Positions 45,401-53,219 of a stretch of DNA of 64,000 bases are shown one piece after another (position 1 is the stretch's first letter; each line of letters starts with the position of its first letter). The stretch covers positions 1 to 64,000 of the forward strand of contig SWDT01000453.1 of NCBI GenBank assembly GCA_009193035.1, in the 5' to 3' direction. The DNA is from Halicephalobus mephisto (taxonomy: Eukaryota > Nematoda > Chromadorea > Rhabditida > Panagrolaimidae). Both the position numbers and the translations under genes were made by a program. The notes under the pieces are model-generated. The model did no database searches and was not told the DNA's origin. It saw only the letters and a program-made list of their open reading frames with translations.

Positions 45401-47789
45401 GAAAATTAAGTAAAATTTATAAAATTGAACTAATTTGCTATATTTTTAATTTTTGCGCGGGAATTTAAAAATTAGAAATATTTTATAAATTTATTTTTCA
45501 GCAAATAATAATGAAAATCCGACGAATCGGAGCCCTCCATCAAGCCCTCGGGATCAGTTTCACCTCTTCGGCGTGGAAAGAATTCAAATCAAGTACTTTA
45601 AACATCATCGAAGAATGTGATTTCGTCGATGACCAAGAAAGAAACGAAACTCTCGAAGCCTGGTCCTCTTTTCTCAGTGTCATTATCCGAGAAATGAAGA
45701 TGGGGATCAGCGGATTCGGCCTCCAGCCTTGAGAGGTCAACAAGGTCGAAACGGGTCAATTAGAAAAATGGGTACATTTCTGTTTCAATCTCGAGTTGGA
45801 GCTTAATTTAGAAGAAAAAAAATAAAATTGTTTTTTTAAATCGTTGAATAATTGCAAAAACTTTTGAAAATGGATAACTTTAAGAATATTTGGGGATTTT
45901 CTAGAATTGATGTATTTTTAATCTAGGTCCCATTAGGCTGGTTTAGGTCTTTCTAGAATATTTAATTTTTCCATTATATCTCAAATTTAAATCTTTCCAG
46001 ATAACTTAATATTTCTACTATATCTTCAATTTAGGTCCTATTAGGCTAATTTAGGTCTTTCTGGAATATTTAATTTTTCCATTATATTTCAAATTTAAAT
46101 CTTTCCAGATAATTTAATATTTCTCCTATATCTTCAATTTAGGTCCTATTAGGCTGGTTTAGATCTTTCTAGAATATTTAATATTCTTATTACATTCCAA
46201 CTTTAGGTCCTATTAGGCTGGTTTAGGTTCTTTCAGATTATTTAATATTTCTGCTATATCCTTAAAGTCCTATTAGACTGGCTTAGGTCCTTCTAGACTA
46301 TTTTGTACTTTTTCTCACATTCATGTATTCTTAATTTACGTCTTTTTAGACCAGTTAAGGATCATCCACAATGACTTCATACTCATATCTTAGGTCTTTT
46401 TAGATTTCCTAGGATCTTCCACAATGATTTCACACTCATGATTCAGGTTTTTTTGAATTTTCTAAGACTTAAAATGACTTCACATTCATATCTTAGGTCC
46501 TTTTAGGTTTCCTAGGATCTTCCACAATGACTTCATACTCATGCCTTAGGGCCTTTTGGATCTTCCAAAACTGTTCGAAAGTGATTGAATCCTCGACTTA
46601 TCTCGAGCTTTTCTGTCAAACTCAAAATTGAGTAATTAAATCCGGATTATAATAAATACAGTATAAAATACAAACGCAACACAATCGGTAGAATTTCTCC
46701 AAGACAACAATTTTTCTGGATCGATGGTGATATTTCATTTCTGATCAAAAACTAATCCAAAAAAACTTAAATCATCGTCGAAAATCAACCATACTAAAGT
46801 TTTTTTGTACCGTATCTAATATGTGGAAATTTTAAATTTTTAAATTTTTTATAATATACTTATTTTCTTCGATAATTTAATTTTAATAAAAATCAAACCA
46901 ACCTGATTTGAATAATTCAGTTTTCCGACGATGAGAGGAACATTGATGCCGATTCTGGAGGCAGTATTTATTGGAAAAACAGCTTCATCCAATTGAGAAG
47001 GAATCTGTTCCACATGAAGTCTGAATCTTCTGTCGGTAGTTTCTCCTTCAACTTCCCAGTTAACCGGATCGAAGACGTTCGGGGTCAATGGGGGTTCAAA
47101 AAACGCCACTAAAAATCCCTTATTACAGTAATCAAATTACTAACTACAGTAACCCAATTGTTAACTACGATAACTATCTTGTTAGTTACAGTAACCCAAT
47201 TCTTAACTACAGTAATAATTTCACCAGTTACAGTAACCAAGCCGAAAATTACAGTAACTTAATTATTAACTACGATAACTATCTTGTTAGTTACAGTAAC
47301 CAAATCAAAAATTACAGTAACCCAATTCTTAACTACAGTAATAATTTCACCAGTTACAGTAACCCAATTATCAATTACAGTAACTGTGCTTTTACAGTAA
47401 TGAAATCATCAGCTACAGTAATCCCATTGCTACAGTAACCAAATAAAGAACTTACCATCTTCTCCTTTTTTCGAAAATCCACATTGCCAATCAGGAGTCT
47501 CACCCAGAAGTGTATATTGATCAAAATACAGTATTCCATTATCAGGAAGCAAAATTTCTTTCGCAGCAAGACCTTTTTCCACAAACACAACAGATAATTT
47601 ATTTTTTTCAAAAGAAACAATAGAATCAGCACAAGGAGAAATTTCATTTTTCCAAAGTTTTCTGTCTTTGATCGAAGACACAGGTTTCCAGATGAATTTC
47701 CTTCCTTCAGTCAGATGAATTTTGCAAATTTCGATAAAAAATAAAATCACAAAAATTTTCATAATTTTTCCACAAATCAAAATAACCAT
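21439..47789 (-). CDS. AMN: amnionless homologue, endocytic receptor subunit (6 exons, about 509 aa)
   Basis: Exons (minus strand) 47789-47456, 47108-46903, 23776-23588, 23544-23118, 21856-21769 and 21724-21439; all phases match. Seen: N-terminal signal-like segment; an ectodomain whose order of motifs follows vertebrate amnionless (LW...PC near the start, EILLPDNG, WQCG, then GHCCDVCG in a Cys-rich von Willebrand C-like stretch); a membrane helix at about residues 387-406; and a cytoplasmic tail with FRNPIF, an FxNPxF endocytosis signal, near residue 480. Known: amnionless carries cubilin to the surface, and FxNPxF recruits clathrin adaptors. The human GCVCG Cys pair has no clear counterpart here. 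The first AUG after a probable trans-splice acceptor (AG at 47817-47818) is at 47789; an in-frame Met at 47762 also gives a good signal peptide. Intron 2 is 23.1 kb and contains glb-33 on the other strand; intron 4 contains a tRNA-Lys gene. Confidence 0.85.
21880..22680. repeat. low-complexity DNA and tandem units, AMN intron 4
   Basis: 21880-22110 is almost pure A/T. 22180-22680 has about 120-base units with TTGGAAAGTTTTAAAAATTC. Nothing else seen before the tRNA. Confidence 0.55.
22976..23391 (+). repeat. duplicated block, copy B (parent, inside AMN)
   Basis: The counterpart of 20239-20652. Because the AMN exon is complete here, this is taken as the source copy. Confidence 0.85.
22987..23059 (+). 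tRNA. tRNA-Lys (UUU), third copy, inside AMN intron 4
   Basis: Perfect acceptor stem GCTCCCA/TGGGAGC and otherwise the same sequence as the copy at 20249. It lies antisense in AMN intron 4, 59 bases beyond the exon 4 donor, so RNA polymerase III transcription would run against the AMN transcript. Confidence 0.92.
23860..24330. repeat. tandem units of about 125 bases, AMN intron 2
   Basis: Four units containing AAAGTACAGTATACTTTATG and AAAATACAGTAAAATTA. Confidence 0.7.
24510..24895. repeat. minisatellite of AAGCGAnnTCGCTT palindromes
   Basis: About sixteen units of roughly 24 bases, such as AGTAAGCGAACTCGCTTCTG. Each has a short self-complementary core. Two minus-strand frames are open only because of the repeat. 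Confidence 0.8.
25280..26720. repeat. low-complexity A/T tracts, AMN intron 2
   Basis: Alternating A and T runs with local 90-120-base duplications (26470-26720). No gene seen. A small GC island at 26335-26400 has no clear reading. Confidence 0.5.
27136..27206 (-). pseudogene. tRNA-Asp-like pseudogene
   Basis: On the minus strand D, anticodon and T arms fold well: D stem GTGC/GCGC; anticodon loop GTGTCGC with anticodon GTC; T loop TTCGACT within a B box. The acceptor stem is mostly unpaired (TCTTGTG against CTAAAAG). Read as a decayed tRNA or a SINE head. It lies in AMN intron 2. Confidence 0.5.
28020..29180. repeat. low-complexity A/T tracts, AMN intron 2
   Basis: Includes a TTTTATTTTCGAACATTTTA array (28030-28180) and AAATTTAAAAATTTAAA runs (28340-28560). 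No gene seen. Confidence 0.5.
31690..32090. repeat. tandem array with CAACGTTGCGGGCAATGTGC
   Basis: Six units of about 55-75 bases, each with the core GTTGCGGGCAATGTGC and a tail resembling TCGAAATTTTCGCAAATGTA. The minus-strand frames with repeated HIARN are translated repeat. Confidence 0.8.
32730..33350. repeat. tandem units of about 125 bases
   Basis: Five units with AAATATTCTTAATCGTTTTG and ATTTCAATAAAGTTAAATTT. AMN intron 2. Confidence 0.7.
33830..34740. repeat. GGTCTCGACGGGAATTTTAG repeat units
   Basis: About six units of 120-125 bases carrying the GGTCTCGA...TCAAGACC quasi-palindrome described in the findings. Confidence 0.7.
35090..35890. repeat. tandem units of about 180 bases
   Basis: Four to five units with TTCAGAATCTACGGATATGA and AATACCTATGATATAAATC. 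The first motif is the terminal motif of the 10748 element, so the array may be a tandemly amplified MITE. Confidence 0.75.
36440..37170. repeat. CATTCGCGACGGGACCAAAA tandem array
   Basis: Three to four units of about 153 bases, each with GGGACCAAAAATTAAAATAT and CCGGTCCCACAACGAAGAAT, then a shorter array on TTTCGTGTCAGGACCAATAT (36935-37170). Confidence 0.75.
38400..39230. repeat. short tandem arrays just upstream of glb-33
   Basis: 38400-38600: five units of about 57 bases with TTTTATATAGTATAAGTTTT. 38880-39230: GAATTATTTCGATTTTTTGG units. The second ends about 70 bases before the glb-33 ATG. Confidence 0.7.
39298..45732 (+). CDS. glb-33: globin-coupled 7TM neuropeptide-type receptor, GLB-33 type (7 exons, about 602 aa)
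   Basis: Exons 39298-39639, 39685-39752, 41796-42103, 43282-43535, 43577-43692, 44112-44601 and 45502-45732. An in-frame TAA precedes the ATG. The 7TM half shows LGTVGNIHS (TM1), ALAIWDT (TM2), a QRY variant of DRY followed by RDPF (TM3 end), GPNSII (TM5) and NSATNCLIF (TM7), as in FMRFamide/myosuppressin-type receptors. The last two exons are a globin: SW in helix A, NPPLAMFF at the C/CD corner, GDRIMHFMG in helix E, GALHQALG with the proximal His, then a helix-H-like segment. The only GT in exon 5 that keeps frame into exon 6 is at 43693 (AAAA|gttcgt). From memory, C. elegans and Ascaris GLB-33 have this 7TM-plus-globin layout. The gene lies inside AMN intron 2, antisense to it. Alternative: two genes, with the receptor ending at the TAA at 43763; judged less likely because that tail is translated repeat. 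Confidence 0.82.
39790..41240. repeat. two tandem arrays filling glb-33 intron 2
   Basis: 39790-40560: units of 80-100 bases with AGTTAACTCTTAACACGAAA. 40600-41240: about seven units of 92-95 bases with CACCACGAAAGTTTCTAATT and TACTGTAATTAATTCCATAA. Confidence 0.75.
42190..42760. repeat. tandem units of about 115 bases, glb-33 intron 3
   Basis: Four units with TTCAGAAGTACCTGAGATTC and AAAAATTCAGAATCTTCTTT. Confidence 0.75.
42810..43229 (+). repeat. dispersed dimeric repeat, copy 1 (glb-33 intron 4)
   Basis: About 420 bases, nearly identical from 42872 onward to 58438-58795. It consists of two related halves, each ending near CCGTATCCCATATTCCCTGA and CAAAACTCTCT. No coding reading. Confidence 0.8.
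43715..44040. repeat. AGTTCATATATGAATTTCAC array, glb-33 intron 5
   Basis: About ten units of 25-30 bases lie between the last 7TM exon and the first globin exon. Confidence 0.75.
44740..45310. repeat. repeats in glb-33 intron 6
   Basis: Two copies of about 150 bases (TTAATTTAAATATAAAAAAG core) and a GC-rich pair GGGGAGCGACCGTCGTACA / GGGGAGCGATCGTTATACA at 45206 and 45260. The short ORFs here are not coding-like. Confidence 0.55.
45821..45826 (+). terminator. polyadenylation signal, glb-33
   Basis: AATAAA 89 bases after the stop codon, in an A-rich context. Confidence 0.5.
45900..46560. repeat. TAGGTCCTATTAGGCTGGTT array between glb-33 and AMN exon 2
   Basis: About five units of 100-110 bases, then shorter units with TCTTAGGTCTTTTTAG and CACAATGACTTCATACTCAT. 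No further AMN exon is visible here. Confidence 0.7.
47110..47440. repeat. TTACAGTAAC array filling AMN intron 1
   Basis: About twenty copies of TWACAGTAAY spaced 15-25 bases apart. The plus-strand frame of repeated NYSNP is translated repeat. Confidence 0.8.
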
Positions 47790-47826
47790 CAAGTATATGC
47801 AAATTTTCGAATTTATCTGAAATTTA
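47790..47826 (-). promoter_or_regulatory. probable trans-splice acceptor of AMN
   Basis: On the minus strand AAATTTCAG (AG at 47817-47818) lies 27 bases before the first AUG at 47789, the expected place for spliced-leader addition. Confidence 0.4.
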
Positions 47827-48220
47827 AAGTTTCTAATTTTCCATAAAAATTTTTATAAAATTTCCCATATTTTTTCAAATTCGTGTTAGGACAATTTCGT
47901 AATACCAATTTCTAATTTTTATATAGTGCAATTTTTTAAAACTCCAGAAGCAAGAATGGGAGACATGATTTCGGCTTTGGGAGAGGTCATAAAGCTGATT
48001 CAGAAGGACTATGGTGAAACATAGAGCCCAACATGGTAGGCATACTGTACTTAAATGAATCCTGATATGAGAAGCCGGGATTTCACGAACAGGGAGCACT
48101 CGGATCAATGAAATTGTTTTTGTTTAGTTTATCTAGAGCTTCCATTGATTTGTTTAGGATATCGGGTTTCATTTGATTCTGGCGAGTATCAATAGGAAAA
48201 CAACTTGATTAATCGATCGA

Positions 48221-49263
48221 TCAATCGTCGTTGAAGGGCTGCAGAGTATGCCATTGGGCAACGGATCGCCTGGGGGTCTGGAGCATGTCCTGCCAATGCT
48301 TGAATCCCGCTCCGTTAGCGGTGGGACCGATTATCACCTGGCCGATCCTCTCGTTCGACCCTACTCTGTCGTAATCTGAGACTATTATATGAAGATGGAC
48401 TCTCTGAAACAATACACTTTTAAAAACTTTCAATACAAGACCAAAACAAACCTGCATTTTTTCCGGAGTGACGTCATAACTAAACGATTCGTTGTAATAT
48501 GGGTTTAGTGTTTTCATTTTTATCGTCGTCTTCTTCTTCTCGAGACGTTTGTTTTGCATCATTAGGTAGATTTTTACGTAGGGATCTAAAGATGACTATT
48601 GGACGGTCAATAACCCAAGAACTCACCGGACAACCCGAGGACATCCATTTTCTTGAGGTTCTTGCACTCCATAACCACTACGGTAAGTTTATTCTTGTTG
48701 GGGACATACCTCAGAGCGAGACAGACTTCTCCTAGCCTGTTTTCCGGAGGGGATTCTATCAGAGAGGTTTTCTCGATCGTCGAAGCCAGATCTATCTTCC
48801 CTAGAGGAATCGAAACCTGGCCAATCTGGTCGTGTTTCCCAAATCTGTCAAAATCAAAGACATTCATCACAAGGGTCTGACCACCTATTTCGTTATACGA
48901 AATCTGGAAGAATTCAACCGAATCGATATATGAACACATACACTAATCCTTACCTTGAATACAAAACTCTCGTTAAACACGGGATTGAGGCTTTTCCTTT
49001 GGACTTTTGTTTGGAACTTTTTCTTCTTATCGGGCAATAAAAATAGTTTGACGTAGGGATCGGAAGTCCCCCCAAGGTCCATCGCCGGGAGTTCTTCGGC
49101 ACTAAGCACGACTACTGTCAACTGAAATGGCGATTTTAAAAGTTAATTTGCTCAGTAAAAAACTCACGGCATTTTTGTCGAAATCATAATCTAATTTGTA
49201 AGACAGTTTCCCAAGAAATTTCTTTTCTTTCTCGTCTTCTTTCTTCTTGCCCGCTACTGACAT
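48221..49263 (-). CDS. soluble tandem-C2 synaptotagmin, no membrane segment (5 exons, 285 aa)
   Basis: Exons (minus strand) 49263-49168, 49121-48954, 48903-48627, 48585-48452 and 48403-48221 join in frame. The protein begins with a short Lys/Glu-rich segment and goes straight into C2A ([24 protein letters not shown]: all five Ca2+-binding Asp). C2B follows ([23 protein letters not shown]: fifth Asp replaced by Glu), with the VAQWHTL end motif. It is much closer to classical synaptotagmin 1 than the plus-strand gene at 3.3-17.4 kb. An acceptor (AG at 49275-49276) lies 11 bases before the ATG, which fits spliced-leader trans-splicing and no upstream coding exon. The frame is also open back to that acceptor, so a distant 5' exon carrying a membrane segment cannot be excluded. 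The layout recalls C. elegans SNT-3, which I remember as lacking a membrane domain; orthology is not proven. Likely role: Ca2+-dependent membrane binding in regulated secretion. Confidence 0.88.
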
Positions 49264-49281
49264 GATTGACGAATCTGAAAT
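49264..49281 (-). promoter_or_regulatory. probable trans-splice acceptor of the C2-only synaptotagmin
   Basis: On the minus strand ATTTCAG is followed by an 11-base leader and the ATG at 49263. Such short leaders are typical of spliced-leader addition in nematodes. It could instead be an ordinary cis acceptor. Confidence 0.45.
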
Positions 49282-51600
49282 CTCGATCGTTGTTGAAAAT
49301 TCGACAAATCCAGGATTAACGTAATTAAGAAATTGAAAACATTCACGTCAGTTGGATATATTAATTAAATCTCTTGAAATACAAGATTACTTTAAGAAAA
49401 AGATGAAAAATAATAAAACCAGGTACTACTGCGGGTTATGACGTGGGCCACAATACTTCTAGGATTTAATTAAAGATGAATTTCTACAATAGGATTATCC
49501 AAAGCATGTACAGAATAACAGAAAAAAGATAAAATAAAAAATAACGGCAGTAAAACTGTTTTTTTAGGATAAAGGTATGTGAGATTTTGTTCAAAGTTGG
49601 CAACATGCCAAATTACTACAGTGATCAGGGATTTTCGTGACGAGAGCTGGTTTAGAAGACTTGTTAGGTTGTTGCGCGAAGTTCTACTCGCGCTGGAAAA
49701 AAGAAGTTTATTATGATAATCAGGGCTTTTCGTGGTGAGAGCCTCCTGCTGACTGTGGCTGGTTTTGCGTGCAGTTCCATTTTCGTTAGGCAACAGACTT
49801 GTTTTTTTAGGAACTTTCGCGTTGGGATTTCACTTTTATTTTTTTTAAAATAATTGTTGTACGAAATCTCGCTAATATTAGGAAAGAAATTATATTTTCT
49901 TTTAAATTTCTTTTTTTATGGTAATTTTTATGAAAAATTCTATTATCGCTGCTAAAAACAAATTTATTATGTTTTTTAAAAACTTCTACGTTGAAAATCG
50001 GCTTTGATCGTATGTTGAATTGATTTTTAGGGAGAAATTCCACTCGCACTTGGGAATAAATAAACATTACGATCTTCAGGAACTTTCGTGACGGGATTTC
50101 ACTTTTTTCTTAAATTACTTTTCTGCGCGAAATAAATAGTTATTGTAATTCAAACAACTTTCGTGACGAGAGTTAGTTTCGTTATTTTTTAGGAAAATTC
50201 TGCGGGAAATTCCCCTGGGATTTGGAAACGAACAAGCTCATCACGGCTTTTCGCGGTGGGAGTCGATTTGGTTTTTCACGATAATCCCGCGTAACTTCGG
50301 TCTGACTGATGGCCATTTGCCATCCTGAGAAAAGCAAAAACAAATTTTTTTTTAAATATAGAATTGTGGAAATTCTCAAAAAACTAAAAATAGGTTAATT
50401 TTTATCTAGACAAGTAATACCCGCGTTTTCGCTCGTTAGGGACTATGATAAAGATTCTTCAATGAAAAAATGATTCCATTGAATCATCAATGAAAAGAAA
50501 AAGAAGATTTTAGAAACGTCCTATAATCTCCTTTTCCGGATACATTAATCATACTATTGTGAAAGTAAAAAGTAGGTGCAACGAAATTTTGAGAAATTGT
50601 CTCGACGCGAAAAACCCGAGATTTTTCAATCAGAACCAGAAATTATGGAATTTAATATTTACATAGTTTTTGATTATTTTAGAATCAATTCGAAATAAAA
50701 ATATTTTCTGCGAAATTTCGAATAACTGTCTCAACACGAAAAGTTCGAAACTTTCCAGTCAAGACCAGAAATTATGGAATTTAATATTTACATAGTTTTT
50801 GAACATTTTAGAATCAATTCAAAATAAAAATAAAAATATTTTCTGCGAAATTTCGAATAATTGTTTCGACGCGAAAAGTTTGAAACTTTCCAGTCAGGAT
50901 CGAAAACCACGTAATTTTTCGAAATTTGGAAAAATGTCAACAAACTTTGAAAACTTCAATATTTTGTAATCTTATCTAAATACAGTAATTCGGGAAATTC
51001 CCCAAAGACCGTCTTTGACAAAATAAAATAAAATTGGAAAATTAAATTTTTAGAAATTTCTTCAATTTAACAAATTCCACGTAAAAAGTAAATTTTAAAT
51101 ACATTTTTAAAAATTACAAAATTATTGTAAAAATAAAAATTTTTTATTTAAAAAAAAATTCGAATTTTTTAAATTTTTTTCAAAAAAAAATTATTTTAAT
51201 TTAAAAAAAAAAGAATTATTTTAATTTTTTCAAAAAACAAATTTTTTAATTTAAAAAAAAAGAATTATTTTATTTATTTCAAAAAAAAAGAATTATTTTA
51301 ATTTTTTTCAAAAAAAAAATTATTTTATTAAAAAAAATTATTTTAATTAAAAAAAAATTTTTTTTTAATTTTTTCGAAAAAAAATTTTTTAATTTTTTAA
51401 TGGTCACGGACTTTGGTCAAATAACACCGCCATCCATCATTTCATAATACAAATTGAAGCTATAAACATATTATAAAAATTAAAAAAGTATTTTTATGAA
51501 TTTTTTTCAACATCAATTTTTTAGAAAATTTTAAATTAAAAATATTTTTAGTTTTTTTAGAAAAATTGAAAACTTTCGTTAAATTTTTTGACTTTTCATA
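49282..51600. repeat. 5' flank of the C2-only synaptotagmin: repeats
   Basis: No gene seen. 49630-50270 has scattered CTTTCGTGACGAGAGTTRG units, 50570-50930 three units of about 125 bases with CTGCGAAATTTCGAATAA, and 51140-51400 long A and T runs. Confidence 0.5.
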
Positions 51601-52130
51601 GGATTCTGGAAAAATTCAAAAACTTCCAGGAGATTCTGGAAGAGTTTAGGATTTTTTGAGTTTTTAGAAGATTTTATGATTCTGGAAAATTTTAGAATCT
51701 TATTTTAGAAGATTTTAGATGTTTTAATAAGCTTCTAGAAGAATTTAGAATCTTATTTTAGAAGATTTTAGAAGTCTTAATAAGTTTATAAAGGCTTCAG
51801 AATATTATTTTAGAAGATTTTAGAAATTTTAATAAGCTGCTAGAAGATTTTAGAAGTCTTAATAAGTTTATAAAGGCTTCAGAATCTTATTTTAGAAGTC
51901 TTAATAAACTTCTAAAAAGCTTTAGAATCTTCTAGGAGATTTTTGAACTTTTTAGGATCATATTAAAGGTTATAAAAAGTTGGGAAATCTCCCAGTGGAT
52001 TTTTGAAAGACCTTAGAAATCTCCGTAATCCTCTAAAAGTCCCAAAAACCCTTAATTTAACATAATTTTTAAAGTTGGAAAATGTCCTAGTGGACATCCA
52101 GAAGATCCGACTTTTTTGAAATTGTAGAAA
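51600..52130. repeat. AGAAGATTTTAGAAGTCTTA array
   Basis: Degenerate units of 30-60 bases. No coding potential seen. Confidence 0.6.
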
Positions 52131-52207
52131 ACAACCAATAGGCATCAATTCTTCCGGAAAACTAGGAAAGCTCAATTCTCGAAAATTGACTCAGTTTGAA
52201 AGTCGTT

Positions 52208-52406
52208 TTTGGCCAAATTTTGCATCTTGAAGAACCGCCTGCGAAATTGCCGAAACAAGAGCACCAAAATAACTAAAAAAAATTCGAAAAGCATTCAAGC
52301 GTCAGAAATTTTTGCTATTGATGAGTACATCACAAATTATTTTAAATTTGGATTAGTTTTCAACTTTTTTAAAGGTCAAGGATTTTGGCCTTTGATCCTG
52401 TTTTGA
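52208..52406 (+). other. unassigned open frame of ordinary composition
   Basis: 65 codons without an ATG at the start, Lys/Asn-rich then aromatic (FKGQGFWPLILF) and a stop. It stands out from the arrays on both sides. No family, acceptor or partner exon identified. Confidence 0.15.
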
Positions 52407-52439
52407 ATAAAACGAATTAGTCCTCTAGAACAAGTATTC

Positions 52440-53160
52440 TGCCTCAGGCATTTTTACACGGAAGGAAGTTTTTGGTCTCGAAGGGAAATTTTAATTTTTA
52501 AAGAATTTTTGGTCTCGAAGGGAAGTTTTAATTTTTTTAAATTTTGGTCTCGAAGGGAAATTTTAATTTTTAAAGAATCTTTGGTCTTGAAGGGAAGTTT
52601 TACTTTTTCTTAATTTTTGGTTTCAAAACGAAATTTCAACTTTAAAAAAATTTTTAGTCTTGAAGGGAAATTTTTGGTCTTGAAAAGAATTTTTTGGTTT
52701 TGAAGAGAATCTTGAATTTTTAAAAAATCCCTGATTCTGAAGGCAATTTTTAATTTTTTTTAAATTCTTGGTCTTGAGAGGAATTTCAAATTTAAAAAAA
52801 TTTGTCTTGAGAAGAATGCCCGATTTCAAAGAGAATTTTTAATTTTAAAAATACCTCATGATCTCGAAGGAAATCTTTATCCTAAAAGTGAACTCTGGTC
52901 CCGAAGGGAATTTTTAATTTCGAAGAAAATTGGGTCTCGAAGAGAATTATTAATTTTACAATTTATGGTCTCGAAAAAAATGTTTATTTTAGAAATAAAT
53001 TTTTTGGAATTTTTGGTCTTGAGAAGAATTTATAATTTTTAAAGAAATCTTCGGTCCTGAAGAGAATTTATTTTTAAAGAAATTTACTCTCGATTGGAAT
53101 TTTTGGTTTTGAAGCGAATTATCGGTTTTGAAGAGCATTATCGATGTCGAATGAAATTTT
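52440..53160. repeat. TTTGGTCTCGAAGGGAAATT array
   Basis: About twenty units of 35-40 bases, decaying towards the right end. Confidence 0.75.
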
Positions 53161-53219
53161 AACTTTGAAAAGGATTACAATCCAGGAAGATTTGAAGGAT
53201 GAAATAAATCTATAGTCAT

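Noticed and set aside
45169..45413. Overlapping plus-strand ORFs in a GC-rich patch of glb-33 intron 6
   Set aside because: The patch is a duplicated GGGGAGCGAYCG motif; no splice sites place it in the glb-33 frame.
47088..47438. 116-aa plus-strand ORF of NYSNP repeats resembling a structural protein
   Set aside because: It is the TACAGTAA array inside AMN intron 1, antisense to a well-supported gene.
49470..49793. 107-aa minus-strand ORF as an upstream membrane exon of the C2-only synaptotagmin
   Set aside because: Its sequence is built from the local TTCGTGACGAGAG repeats and no donor joins it in frame to the exon at 49263.
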